Below are positions 38,704 through 47,858 of a DNA stretch of 64,000 bases, one piece after another; position 1 is the first letter of the stretch; every line of letters begins with the position of its first letter. Source of the stretch: CAWBOY01 sp963790585 (GTDB lineage Bacteria > Planctomycetota > Planctomycetia > Gemmatales > Gemmataceae). The notes beneath the pieces are model-generated. The model saw only the letters and a program-made list of their open reading frames with translations. It made no database searches and had not been told where the DNA came from. Both the position numbers and the translations under genes were made by a program. Location of the stretch: the NCBI GenBank assembly GCA_963790585.1, contig CAWBOY010000006.1:682001-746000 (forward strand), given 5' to 3'.

Positions 38704-40971
38704 ATGGGGTTCTCACGACCCTGTCTGACGGCTCTTACGTGGCTGGTCGCTATCGGTTTCGTTTCCGCCCAAAACGGCGAAGAACGTCATGCCGACCTGA
38801 TTCCCGCACGCCCCACAACCAAAGCTGAACTCGATCACCGCGAAGCGCTTGGTCTATACGCCATCGCAGCGTTGAAAGAACAAAATAACTGCCTCCTGGA
38901 AGCCGCCCATCTTTACGAAGAAGCCCTGCGGCTCGAACCGAACGCGGTGCCGATCTTGCGCTCCCTGGCCTCGCTTTATTTCGCTCTCGATCGGATTGAG
39001 GACGGCTGCCAAGCATGTGAAAAGATTCTCGCCGTCGATTCCAACGATTTCGGCACCGGTTTGCAATATGCGCGCCATCTTCGCATCCTGGCTCGGCCGC
39101 GCGATGCAGTGCAACTACTCGAAAAAATGGCCGCGTCGCCAAAGGTCAAGGAGCAACCCGACCTGCGCGCCCAAATCCATTTCGACTTGGCGTCGTTGAG
39201 CGAAATCCTCGAAGAGTCCGCCAAGGCCGAAGCCGCGCTGCGCGTCTTGGTGAGCATCCTCGACGATCCAGGACCGCTCGTCGAACTCGGGCCCTATTCA
39301 CGCGAAGAGATCCTCGTCCAGGCTGCGGACACCTACGAGCGACTCGGCCGTTTGTCTCTGAAATTGAATCAGCCGACTCAAGCGATCGCCGATTTCGAAA
39401 CGGCAAGTAAGAAGGATCCAAACCGCGCGGGTCGACTCGCCTACAACCTGACCGAGGTCCTGGTGCATCAAGGCCAAGCCGCGCAAGCCCTGGATCGGCT
39501 GCAGGAATATCTGCGCACCCAGCCTCACGGCAACGAAGCCTACGAGTTGCGTGTTTCCTTGCAGCGCCAGCTTAGAAAAACCCAGGCCATCATCCCCGAT
39601 TTGGAGGCGGCTTGTGCCCGTGAGTCGCACAACGTCAATTTGCAGCTCCTGCTGGCTCGCGAATATCGCCGGGCCGAAAGGTCCGACGCCGCTGTGACCG
39701 CCTATGAAAAACTCATCGCCGACAACGCCTATGGTCCCGAGGTTTATCGCGGGCTGTTTGATACGTTGCGTGAGCGCGACGATCAAGGAACGAAATATGC
39801 ATTCACGCTGCTCGATAGCACGATCCGTCAAGCGTCGGGCGACCTTGAACCTCGCGTGCCGGGCCAAGATCGACCGGAAGACCCCGTCGCCGCCGGCCGT
39901 GCGCGCGCGATGCTGGCAGCCCTGCGCGAGGATCCGGTCATGGTCAATCGGTTGCTCGTCGAGGCCAACAAACGCCTAACGGGCTTCGCCAAACCCGGGT
40001 TCACGACGCGCTCGACGTTGGCCTTGCTCGCCTATCGAACCAAACAACTCGACATCGCGGAGCGTCTCTACCGCAGCTGCCTTGATCGGCCCGATGGCAA
40101 ATTTGCCGAACTCGAACACGATGTCTACGTCGGCCTGGTGATCGTGCTCGAACAGGGCCACAAATTCCAGGCCCTGGTCGACCTGTGCAACAAAGGCTTG
40201 AAGGAAGTCGCAGCCACCAATCGACTGATGCTACGTTTGACGTTAGCTCGATCTCTTATGTCGCTGGATCGAACCAAGCTGGCTCTCGAAGAGATTGAGA
40301 CCGCTGTCCGGGAAGCCCCGAACACCGAAGTCTTGCATTGCCGCCTCAACCGCGCTCAGATGCAGGCCAATGCCGGCAACGCCAAAGCCGGAATTAGCGA
40401 ATGCCTCGACCTGCTCAAGGAGTATAATCAACCGAAGGAAGTGCGGAGCATTCGGCTGACGCTCTCGAACATCTACTCTTTGACGCATGAAGCCGAGCGG
40501 TCGGAAGAGCAGCTCAAGCAGATTCTGGAACAGGATCCCAACGATGCCACGGCCAACAACGACTTGGGCTATCAATGGGCCGACCAGAATAAAAACCTCG
40601 AAGAGGCCGAGAAGCTGATTCGCAAGGCGATCGAGCTGGACCGCTTGCAACGAAACAGCGGCACCAGCTTCGGCACCGATGCCGGCGAGGACACAGCCGC
40701 CTATGTCGATAGTCTGGGCTGGGTACTATTTCGGCTCGGCAAGCTCGACGACGCGGCCAAGGAACTAGAGAAAGCCTCGCTCCTGCCCGATGGGGCGGAA
40801 GACCCTGTCGTCTGGGACCATCTGGGCGACGTGCTCGCCCGCCAAAAACAGTTGTCGCGCGCACGCGAATGCTGGCGAAAAGCGGGTAAACTATACGATG
40901 CCGGCCTTCGTCGGAAGACCGACGGACGCTATAACGACATCAAAGAGAAGCTCGAACAACAAGAACCGTGA
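38704..40971 (+). CDS. Secreted TPR-repeat protein
   Basis: I choose ATG 38704 because GGAGG lies just before it and it gives a compact signal peptide ending 'AIGFVSAQNG'; the ORF also opens from 38644. About 755 residues with many TPR units across the length, for example 'LLEAAHLYEEALRLEPNAVP' and 'AIADFETASKKDPNRAG', and near the end 'DATANNDLGYQWADQNKNLE' and 'AAYVDSLGWVLFRLGKLDDA'. Probably an envelope scaffold. It is followed by yebC 60 bp later. Confidence 0.85.
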   Translation: MGFSRPCLTALTWLVAIGFVSAQNGEERHADLIPARPTTKAELDHREALGLYAIAALKEQNNCLLEAAHLYEEALRLEPNAVPILRSLASLYFALDRIEDGCQACEKILAVDSNDFGTGLQYARHLRILARPRDAVQLLEKMAASPKVKEQPDLRAQIHFDLASLSEILEESAKAEAALRVLVSILDDPGPLVELGPYSREEILVQAADTYERLGRLSLKLNQPTQAIADFETASKKDPNRAGRLAYNLTEVLVHQGQAAQALDRLQEYLRTQPHGNEAYELRVSLQRQLRKTQAIIPDLEAACARESHNVNLQLLLAREYRRAERSDAAVTAYEKLIADNAYGPEVYRGLFDTLRERDDQGTKYAFTLLDSTIRQASGDLEPRVPGQDRPEDPVAAGRARAMLAALREDPVMVNRLLVEANKRLTGFAKPGFTTRSTLALLAYRTKQLDIAERLYRSCLDRPDGKFAELEHDVYVGLVIVLEQGHKFQALVDLCNKGLKEVAATNRLMLRLTLARSLMSLDRTKLALEEIETAVREAPNTEVLHCRLNRAQMQANAGNAKAGISECLDLLKEYNQPKEVRSIRLTLSNIYSLTHEAERSEEQLKQILEQDPNDATANNDLGYQWADQNKNLEEAEKLIRKAIELDRLQRNSGTSFGTDAGEDTAAYVDSLGWVLFRLGKLDDAAKELEKASLLPDGAEDPVVWDHLGDVLARQKQLSRARECWRKAGKLYDAGLRRKTDGRYNDIKEKLEQQEP

Positions 40972-41031
40972 ATTAGCTTGGGGCGGCCGAGCCCGCGTTG
41001 TTCTACGCAGCCCCCGCCAGAAGGAGAGATC

Positions 41032-41786
41032 ATGTCCGGCCATTCCCATTGGGCGACAATCAAGCATAAAAAGGGAGCCACCGACGCCAAGCGCGGCAAG
41101 CTCTGGAGCAAGTTGAGCCGGGCCATCATCATCGCCGCCCGTCATGGCGGCGGCGACCCGAACATGAATCTCAAGCTGCGCTACGCCATCGACAAGGCGC
41201 GGCAAGTTTCGATGCCCAAGGACAACATCGAGCGCGCCATCAAACGCGGCACCGGTGAAGTCGAGGGCATGGTCTTCGAGGAAATCACCTACGAAGGCAT
41301 CGGCCCCGGCGGCGTCGCCATTCTCGTCGATACGCTCACCGACAATCGCAACCGCACCAATGGCGAGATTCGCAAGATCTTCGAGCGCGGCGGCGGCAAA
41401 ATGGGCAGCGTCGGCTCCGTCGCTTACCTCTTCAAACGCAAAGGCCTGTTCACAGTCAAGTCCGGCGGCATCGACGAGGATAGCCTGATGGCCATCGCCC
41501 TCGACGCCGGGGCGGAAGACATGAAGCTGGCCGGCGAACACTACGAAATCACTTGCGAGCCAGCATCGTTCAGCAAGGTACAAGATGCGCTTCAGTCACA
41601 AAAGATCATCACCGACACCGCCGAGCTGACCCAGCTACCCCTGACCCCGATCGACGCCGATGCGGAGACCGGCGCAAGATATTGCGCCTGATCGAAAATC
41701 TCGACGATCATGATGATACGCAGAATGTCTATTCCAATCTGAATCTGACCGACGAGCTGGCCACGGAGTTGGCGAAGGGGGAGTAG
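41032..41786 (+). CDS. yebC: YebC/PmpR family protein, frameshifted near 41670
   Basis: From ATG 41032, with AAGGAGAG before it. 'MSGHSHWATIKHKKGATDAK' is the diagnostic start, then 'LRYAIDKARQVSMPKDNIER' and 'GGVAILVDTLTDNRNRTNGE'. The last 40 residues read in a second frame: 'KILRLIENLDDHDDTQNVYS' and 'NLNLTDEL', ending at 41786; the uncorrected frame stops at 41691. YebC-type proteins act as transcription regulators or relieve ribosome stalling at proline runs. The latter would suit a genome whose IF-2 and surface proteins are proline-rich (inference). Confidence 0.92.
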
Positions 41787-41823
41787 GCTTCGGAACAAAC
41801 ACACCATCGTTTGAGGTCCAGCC

Positions 41824-42624
41824 ATGAGCACGGCGCCTCGCAAACTTCCGTCTCCATCGAAGTCGGACTTTCACAACCCCTACGCGCTCGATGAGGAATT
41901 CCCTTTCGGCTACCGCAATGTCTACAAAAAAGATGCCAATGGGAGATTGAAGTCCAGGAAGAAGCCATTATCTCGTTGGGACGTGCTGCATCCGCGTGAG
42001 GGTGACGTGCAAATGAATGGCGAAGCTCACGCGGAGGATATGCGCTATCTGGCCGACGTCTTCGAAGCCCAACTTGCGAATGATTCGAACGCGCTGGGCC
42101 TCTCCGATGTGGCCATTTATTGGGGTGATCGGGAGCTTGGCCATCACTGCCCCGATGTCTCCGTTATCCTCGGCGTCCGTCCAGCTCGGCGACGCAAGAA
42201 ATCCTTTCGAGTCAAACGCGAAGGCGCGAAGCCGCAACTCCTGGTGGAAATCACGTCGCCGACGAAGCGATTGGTCGATCTCGAAGAGAAAGTCATCGAG
42301 TATTATCAAGCCGAAGTCCCGTTCTATGTGATCGTGGATGACGAATTACGTAGCCTTAATGAGGACGCCCCGCGCCGATTGCGGATTCTGGGGTTTCGAC
42401 GAGGTGAAGAAGGCTATGAACGCATTTCATTGAATAAAGAGGGCCGGCTTTGGCTTGAAACCGTCAAAGTGTCGCTTGGTATCGAGGGCGAGCGCGTTGT
42501 TTGCTTCGATGAAGCTGGAAAGCGCATTCCGAATTTCGCTGAATCACGTCAGGCATTGGTTGAAGCTGAGCAGCGAAATGCGGAGCTTGAGGCGGAGCTG
42601 CGGCGGCTACGGGGTGCGAAATAA
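41824..42624 (+). CDS. Uma2 family (DUF820) protein with C-terminal coiled coil
   Basis: 266 residues, intact. The PD-(D/E)XK-like core has 'ADVFEAQLANDSNALGLSDV', 'HCPDVSVILGVRP' and 'KPQLLVEITSPTKRLVDLEE', where the E in VEITSP and the following K are the likely metal site. 'KVIEYYQAEVPFYVIVDDE' follows. It ends in a short coiled coil 'LVEAEQRNAELEAELRRLRG'. Distinct from the Uma2 at 27173 in its N-terminus, which here carries a longer lead-in region. Function not established. Confidence 0.85.
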   Translation: MSTAPRKLPSPSKSDFHNPYALDEEFPFGYRNVYKKDANGRLKSRKKPLSRWDVLHPREGDVQMNGEAHAEDMRYLADVFEAQLANDSNALGLSDVAIYWGDRELGHHCPDVSVILGVRPARRRKKSFRVKREGAKPQLLVEITSPTKRLVDLEEKVIEYYQAEVPFYVIVDDELRSLNEDAPRRLRILGFRRGEEGYERISLNKEGRLWLETVKVSLGIEGERVVCFDEAGKRIPNFAESRQALVEAEQRNAELEAELRRLRGAK

Positions 42625-42698
42625 GCCAATTGCGATATTCGGCTTAGCAATATCTTTTAGAATTTCGCGAGGCAACAACACGAATACAGAGGTTCCAA

Positions 42699-43153
42699 AT
42701 GGGTTGGGACGTGATGATATTTAACACTCGTGGCAAGGCACCGCCTTTGGAACAGTTTCAAGAAAGCGACTACGAGACGCTTGGACCTGCCGATGATGTG
42801 CGTCATAGATTTTCAACACTTCTTCCGGGAATCGATTGGTCTTGTCCGACATGAGGAATATATAGAGAAGCAACGACCTCGCCATTGAGTTTAACACTGG
42901 CGACGGCGATCCTATCGACCATATGATGCTCCACATTCGTGGCAGCGGTGATGCGATTTCCGCGATCATGACATTTGTGCGCCCCCAAGGTTGGGCAGCG
43001 CTTGATTGTACGACGAGCGAATGGCTCGACCTGGAGAATCCATCGCAACGGGGATGGGAGGGATTCCAAGCATTTCGTGATAGAGTCATAATGACCTACC
43101 GTGATAATGACAGCACGCCATCAGCTTCCACGTCTGACCGCGTGGATGAATAA
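42699..43153 (+). pseudogene. Broken gene for a small conserved hypothetical protein
   Basis: ATG 42699 reads 'MGWDVMIFNTRGKAPPLEQF', then 'GIDWSCPT' and a TGA in the position where a tryptophan is expected. The rest, 'DLAIEFNTGDGDPIDHMMLH', continues in another frame, followed by 'PQGWAALDCTTSEWLDL' and a stop at 43153. Both halves are well conserved looking, so there is at least one stop and one frame break. This could be decay or sequence error. The family looks like small cytoplasmic proteins of unknown function. Confidence 0.55.
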
Positions 43154-43176
43154 ACGGAATTAAATTGGGAATCGCC

Positions 43177-43482
43177 ATGAGTCTCGTCGAAGAAAGAATC
43201 GAGGCTACGCTGGACGCCAACGGCCAACTGCAACTCTCACACCAACCGCATCTGCCGCCGGGCCCCGTTTGGGTGACGATCCATGCTGCCGATACCGGCA
43301 AACCACGTCGCGGTTTAGCGGATGTAATTCGAGAAATCGCGGCCGAACAACGTGCCCGAGGTTTTCTCGGTCGATCGGCTGCGGATCTGACTTCCGACGA
43401 AGAAGAGATCCAGGCGGAGGACTCTGAGCACGATCGTGAATTAGATGCGGCGCACCGCGAGGAATATCGGGAGAGACCGTGA
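43177..43482 (+). CDS. Putative antitoxin of a PIN-type toxin pair
   Basis: 101 residues from ATG 43177. The N-terminal 'IEATLDANGQLQLSHQPHLP' looks like a short beta-strand DNA-binding start (AbrB/SpoVT-like), and the C-terminal half is strongly charged ('SDEEEIQAEDSEHDRELDAA'), suitable for wrapping a toxin. The stop at 43482 is one base before the GTG of the PIN gene, the tight coupling of VapBC modules. Antitoxin role inferred from size, charge and position. Confidence 0.6.
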   Translation: MSLVEERIEATLDANGQLQLSHQPHLPPGPVWVTIHAADTGKPRRGLADVIREIAAEQRARGFLGRSAADLTSDEEEIQAEDSEHDRELDAAHREEYRERP

Positions 43483-43483
43483 A

Positions 43484-43917
43484 GTGCTGTACTACTTGGA
43501 TACCGTAATCGTCATCTACGCGGTCGAAGGAAGCCCTGCCGATCAGCAACGGGCACTAAACCATTTGGCCACTCTCGATGCTTCGGGCCATCGGTTCGCG
43601 ATCAGTCAGCTGACCTTGACGGAATGTTTGGTTCCAGTGTCCGGGCCGGGTAGCGGCCAGAGGTTATCCGACTTCCTTCGCTTCTTTCACGGACCCAATC
43701 TGCGAACTCTGGATCTGACCGCCGCCATGTATACGCGGGCTGCCGCCATTCGAGGCGGTCAGACTTATCTGGCAATCCCTCCCGCTCAGCCGAAGCGGTA
43801 CGGACTGGCCGATGCTCTCCATCTGGCTGCCGCATCGAATCCGGGTGTGATGTGTTCTTGACCAATGACAATCAGTTGGCCAATTTTCACGACATTACCG
43901 TTGAGGAGTTGCCCTAA
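43484..43917 (+). CDS. PIN-domain toxin (VapC-like), frameshifted near 43846
   Basis: GTG 43484. The PIN acidic residues are visible: 'VLYYLDTVIVIYAVEG' (first Asp), 'LTLTECLVPV' (Glu) and 'RYGLADALHLAAA' (Asp), and after a frame break 'DVFLTNDNQLANF' (last Asp). The corrected product is 144 codons, ending 'HDITVEELP' at 43917. PIN toxins cut tRNA or mRNA. It is coupled to the small acidic protein just upstream. Confidence 0.78.
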
Positions 43918-44065
43918 GTGGGCACCCAGCGCTCGCCGGGCGCCTCGCGGATAATCCGCCCTGAGCATTTCAGAATCTTTGTCTGAATTGCCTTGCCTTT
44001 CTCCGCTGATGAGGCTATTCTCATCATTAGAACGCTCGTTCTTTCACCTTCAGTGGGTTCAAACG

Positions 44066-45684
44066 ATGTCTCGGTTCACCACGTCCGTAAGCGCGCTTGT
44101 TGTCGCTGGTATTTTGCTTGTCTGCGGGATCTTCTGGCTCAAGGATGCCAGGGGGCTTGGCGGCGAAGGGCGTCGCGGCAAAATCACGATCGGCAAGGAA
44201 ACGACCTTCGCCACCGAGCCGATCGATGCTAAAGGATATGTTGATTACGTCGTCGCTCTCAATGAGCGAATGAAAAAGGGCGTCACCCCGGACAACAATG
44301 CCAACGTCCTCATTTGGAAAGCCCTTGGCCCACACCCGGAAGGAGCGACGCTCTGCCCCGAGTTTTTCGAGGCGATGGGAATCACAGCGCCGCCGGAAAA
44401 GGGCGATTATTTTCGTGAACTCTACAAGTACCTGAAAGAAGAACTCAAGATCGCCCCCGAGACGGATATGGCGGGCGATTTCTATGAGAAGCTCAACGAC
44501 ACGATCAACACCGTAACGCAGCGGCCCTGGACGGCGAAGGATCATCCGAATATCGAGAAATGGCTGAAATCCAATGATAAACCCCTCGCCGTCGTAGCCG
44601 AAGCGGCCAAACGCGAGCAGTTCTATAACCCGCTGATTCCTCAGAGCTTAGGCAAGCCGACGCCGGGACTCATCGGCGCGCTATTGCCGGCCGTGCAGAA
44701 ATGCCGCGAACTGGGCACCGCTCTTGCCGCTCGCGCCATGCTGCGTGCCGGCGAAGGGGATAGGGCGGGCGCTGGGAAGATCTGCAGGCCTGCCATCGAC
44801 TCGGCCGACTCGTCGCTCGCGGCGGTTGCCTGATCGAGGCTCTTGTCGGCATCGCTATCGACAACATCGCGTCGCGGGCGGACCTCGCCTTTCTCGAGCG
44901 CACCAAGCCGAACGCCAAGCAGATCGAAGGCTATCTCAGCGATCTACGAAAGCTACCGCCGATGCCAAGCGCCGCTGGCAAGGTCGATCTCTGCGAACGA
45001 TTCATGACGCTCGAATCGGTTCGTCTTGTCGACGAACAAGGTCTGAATTACCTGGAAAGGCTCGGAGGCATGGCCGGCGAATCCACGACATGGGCCAAGG
45101 TACTCTCTGAGTTCGCCACCCTCGGCATCGATTGGGATCCGGCGTTGCTTAACATCAATTCGTGGTTCGATCGCCTCGTCGCCGCGATGAACGAGAAGGA
45201 TCACGCGGATCGTGCCAAGAAACTGGCCGAATTGGACAAAGAGATCAAGGAACTAAAAGCGAAATGCACCAATCCCTGGACCCTGGCCGCACTGCCCCTC
45301 TCCAGCGGCAAGGAAAAAGGCAAGGTCGTCGGCGACATCATGATTTCCTTGCTGATGCCCGCCCTCCAAAAAATTCAAATCGCCTGGGAACGATCGCAGC
45401 AAACCGAAGCAAACCTGCTGGTCGCCTTCGCCCTCGCCGCTTATCTGAGCGATGAAAAGCATTATCCGAAGGAACTGAGCGAACTATCGCCGAAATACCT
45501 GAAAGAGATCCCCAAAGACCTCTTATCCGGTAAGGCACTCAACTATCAGCCAAGCGCCGCTGGCTACACGCTCTACAGCGTCGGCCCCAATGGCAAAGAC
45601 GAACAAGGCCGCAATCAAGAAGGCACGCCACCCGGCGACGACATTGGCATCGTCATGCCATTGCCGGCACTGAAAAAACAATGA
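44066..45684 (+). CDS. Planctomycete paralog family, member 1 (frameshifted near 44773)
   Basis: About 540 codons from ATG 44066; N-terminal membrane anchor 'VSALVVAGILLVCGIFWL'. Blocks shared with the next three genes: 'GKITIGKETTFATEPIDAKG', 'NNANVLIWKALGPHPEG', 'QRPWTAKDHPNIEKWLK', 'FYNPLIPQ', 'DLQACHRLGRLVARGG', 'IDWDPALLNINSWFDR', 'LSPKYLKEIPKDLLSG' and 'YSVGPNGKDE'. One frame break near 44773. No enzyme motif recognised. The C-terminal 'YPKELSEL...YSVG..G' block is common at the end of planctomycete secreted proteins. A P-family palindrome follows. Confidence 0.72.
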
Positions 45685-45689
45685 CGCCT

Positions 45690-45754
45690 CTTTATAAAGC
45701 CCCCGGCTTGCCGGGGGTTTTTCGTTTACCCCCGGTAAGCCGGGGGCTTTATAA
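45690..45754. repeat. P-family nested palindrome, after paralog 1
   Basis: TTTATAAAGCCCCCGGCTTG... and its inverted copy ...CCGGTAAGCCGGGGGCTTTATAA. Each arm is itself a hairpin (CCCCCGGC TT GCCGGGGG). The first hairpin is followed by TTTTTC and may act as an intrinsic terminator. Confidence 0.9.
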
Positions 45755-45797
45755 GGACGGGTAGGAATACGCTTTCATCCCCGATCGGGTTCACTCA

Positions 45798-47414
45798 ATG
45801 TCGCGCCTCACCACCTCTCTTTGCGCATCCCTCGTGGCTCTACTTTTAGCTCTGGGCTTTGTCTCGTGGCTGAATTCTTGGAACGATCCGACGAGAACAG
45901 TCAGGGTTCCAGGCAAAATCACCATCGGCAGAGATACCACTTATGTCACCGAGCCTCTCGACGACGCCGGCTATGTCAATTATGTCGCCGCGCTCAACGA
46001 ACGGTTAAGCAAGGGGATCACGGCCAAAAGCAATGCGAACGTCCTCCTTTGGCAAGCGTTCGGACCACATCCCGGCGGGGCGATCCTATTCCCAGAGTTT
46101 TTCCAGGCATTGGGCATAGACTCGCCGCCAGAGAAAGGAGACTATTTCGTTCCGATCGCGACGTTTTGGCAAGAGACACTCAAGGCCGATACGGAAGGAG
46201 GGGCAGGCACCGATTTCGAAAAGCTTGGTGAGACGTTTGTGATCGTGTCGCGCCAGCCCTGGACTCCCAAAGAATATCCCAACATCGTTAAATGGCTCAC
46301 CGCCAACGAAAAGCCGCTCACCTTGATCGCCGAGGCGACAAAACGCGAGCAATATTACAACCCCCTCATCCCACAGGCAGATGGCAAGCCACAGGCAGGT
46401 TTGGTGGAAAGCCTCTTGCCAACGATTGCAAGCTGTTATGAAGTTGCCAACGCGCTTGCGCTCGGGCTATGCTGCGTACGGCTGGGGGCAATGTCAATGG
46501 TGCCTGGCAAGACCTGCTCACATGCCATCGACTTGGCCGATTGGTCGCTCATGGCGGTCTGGCGGAGGAAGTGTCGACCGGCATCGGCATCGATCGGATC
46601 GCCTCCTCTACCGACCTCGCTTTTCTCGAATATTCTAAACCAAGCGCCAAACAGGTTGAAGGCTACATAAATGACCTGCGCCACGTTACCCCTGATGCCC
46701 GACATTGCCGGGAAAGTAGACGTCGGTGACCGCTTCATGACTCTTGAAATGATTCGGTTAATCCACGAGAAAGGACCGACCGCGTTCAAAACGCCTTTAG
46801 GTGGCTTTGGGGAGGCTTTGGAGAAAGAACTTTCTCCAAAGTTGGCTCAGTCGGACGTCGATTGGGATTCAGGTCTCATTAGCATCAATCGTTGGTACGA
46901 TCGCCACGTCGCTGCGCTGGGCGAGAAAGATCATGCCAAGCGGACCAAGAAACGGACCGAACTCTGGTTGGAACTGAAAAAGCTCAATATCAAACCCCCA
47001 GATCCCTGGACTCTCACCGTGACACGTCTAGGCGGCGGCCAAGACAAGGGCAGCCGCATATGTAATTTGGTGATTTGGTTGTTCCACCCTACCATCGACA
47101 CGTATCAGCGCATGTGGGAAGACTCTCAGCAGAATCAAGAGAATCTACTCCTCGCCTTCGCCCTTGCCGCCTATTACAGCGACGAAAAACAATATCCAAG
47201 GAGCTTGAGCGAACTATCGCCAAAATACCTAAAAGAGATCCCCAAAGATCTCTTCTCTGGCAAGCCGCTCATTTATAAACCAAAAGCCGACGGCTATCTC
47301 CTCTACAGCGTCGGCCCTAATGGCAAGGACGACGAGGGTCGACCCCACGACCTCACCCTCCAGGGTGACGATATCGCTGTCGTCATGCCCCAGCCCGCGC
47401 TCAAGAAACCTTAG
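45798..47414 (+). CDS. Planctomycete paralog family, member 2 (frameshifted near 46460 and 46680)
   Basis: About 539 codons. A membrane anchor 'SLVALLLALGFVSWLNSW' is followed by 'GKITIGRDTTYVTEPLDDAG', 'NANVLLWQAFGPHPGG', 'QPWTPKEYPNIVKWL', 'YYNPLIPQ', 'GAWQDLLTCHRLGRLVAHGG' (second frame), 'VDWDSGLISINRWYDRH' (third frame), 'YPRSLSELSPKYLKEIPKD' and 'YSVGPNGKDD'. The two breaks lie where the paralogs align without gaps, so they are single-base errors or mutations. Function unknown. It is followed by C- and P-family palindromes. Confidence 0.7.
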
Positions 47415-47445
47415 TACAACTTCCCAGAAAATAGGGAACAACACT

Positions 47446-47512
47446 CACCAGCCTCAAGCGCAAGCGCGGGGTTCTTTGACCCCGAACCCCGCGCTTGCGC
47501 TTGGGGCTGGTG
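47446..47512. repeat. C-family palindrome, copy 2
   Basis: Arms start CACCAGCCTCAAGCGCAAGC, as at 22151. It stands just after the second paralog. Confidence 0.88.
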
Positions 47513-47527
47513 GGATTTTCGTTCACC

Positions 47528-47767
47528 CCCGGCAAGCGGGTGCAACTAAATTCTCTGGGGGCCGCATCCCCCTACCCAGGGTGCGCTTCGCGACCCTGGG
47601 CTTTGATATGGAACGCCTTCGGCGTTTTAAAACACCAAGGGCGAACCCGTATTAGAACGCTGAAAGCGTTCTATATCAAAGCCCAGGGTCGCGAAGCGCA
47701 CCCTGTGTGGGTGAGCAACGCCCCCCAGAGAATCTTGGTAACCCCCGGCAAGCCGAGGGCTATATAA
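47528..47767. repeat. Composite palindrome: P-family halves around a large inverted repeat
   Basis: A P-type half (ACCCCCGGCAAGCGGG) at about 47528 and another (CCCCCGGCAAGCCGAGGGCT) at about 47743 are in the same orientation. Between them is an inverted repeat of about 60-base arms (AATTCTCTGGGGG.. and ..CCCCCAGAGAAT, with AGGGTGCGCTTCGCGACCCT inside). The inner palindrome seems to have inserted into or beside a P element. Confidence 0.8.
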
Positions 47768-47858
47768 AATTCCTTGATTTCGATTGCTCTACATGAGCGA
47801 GTTGATTAGACTCTCATCAGGCCCGCACTTCCCAAAATCCTTTCAGAAGGCCCGCATC

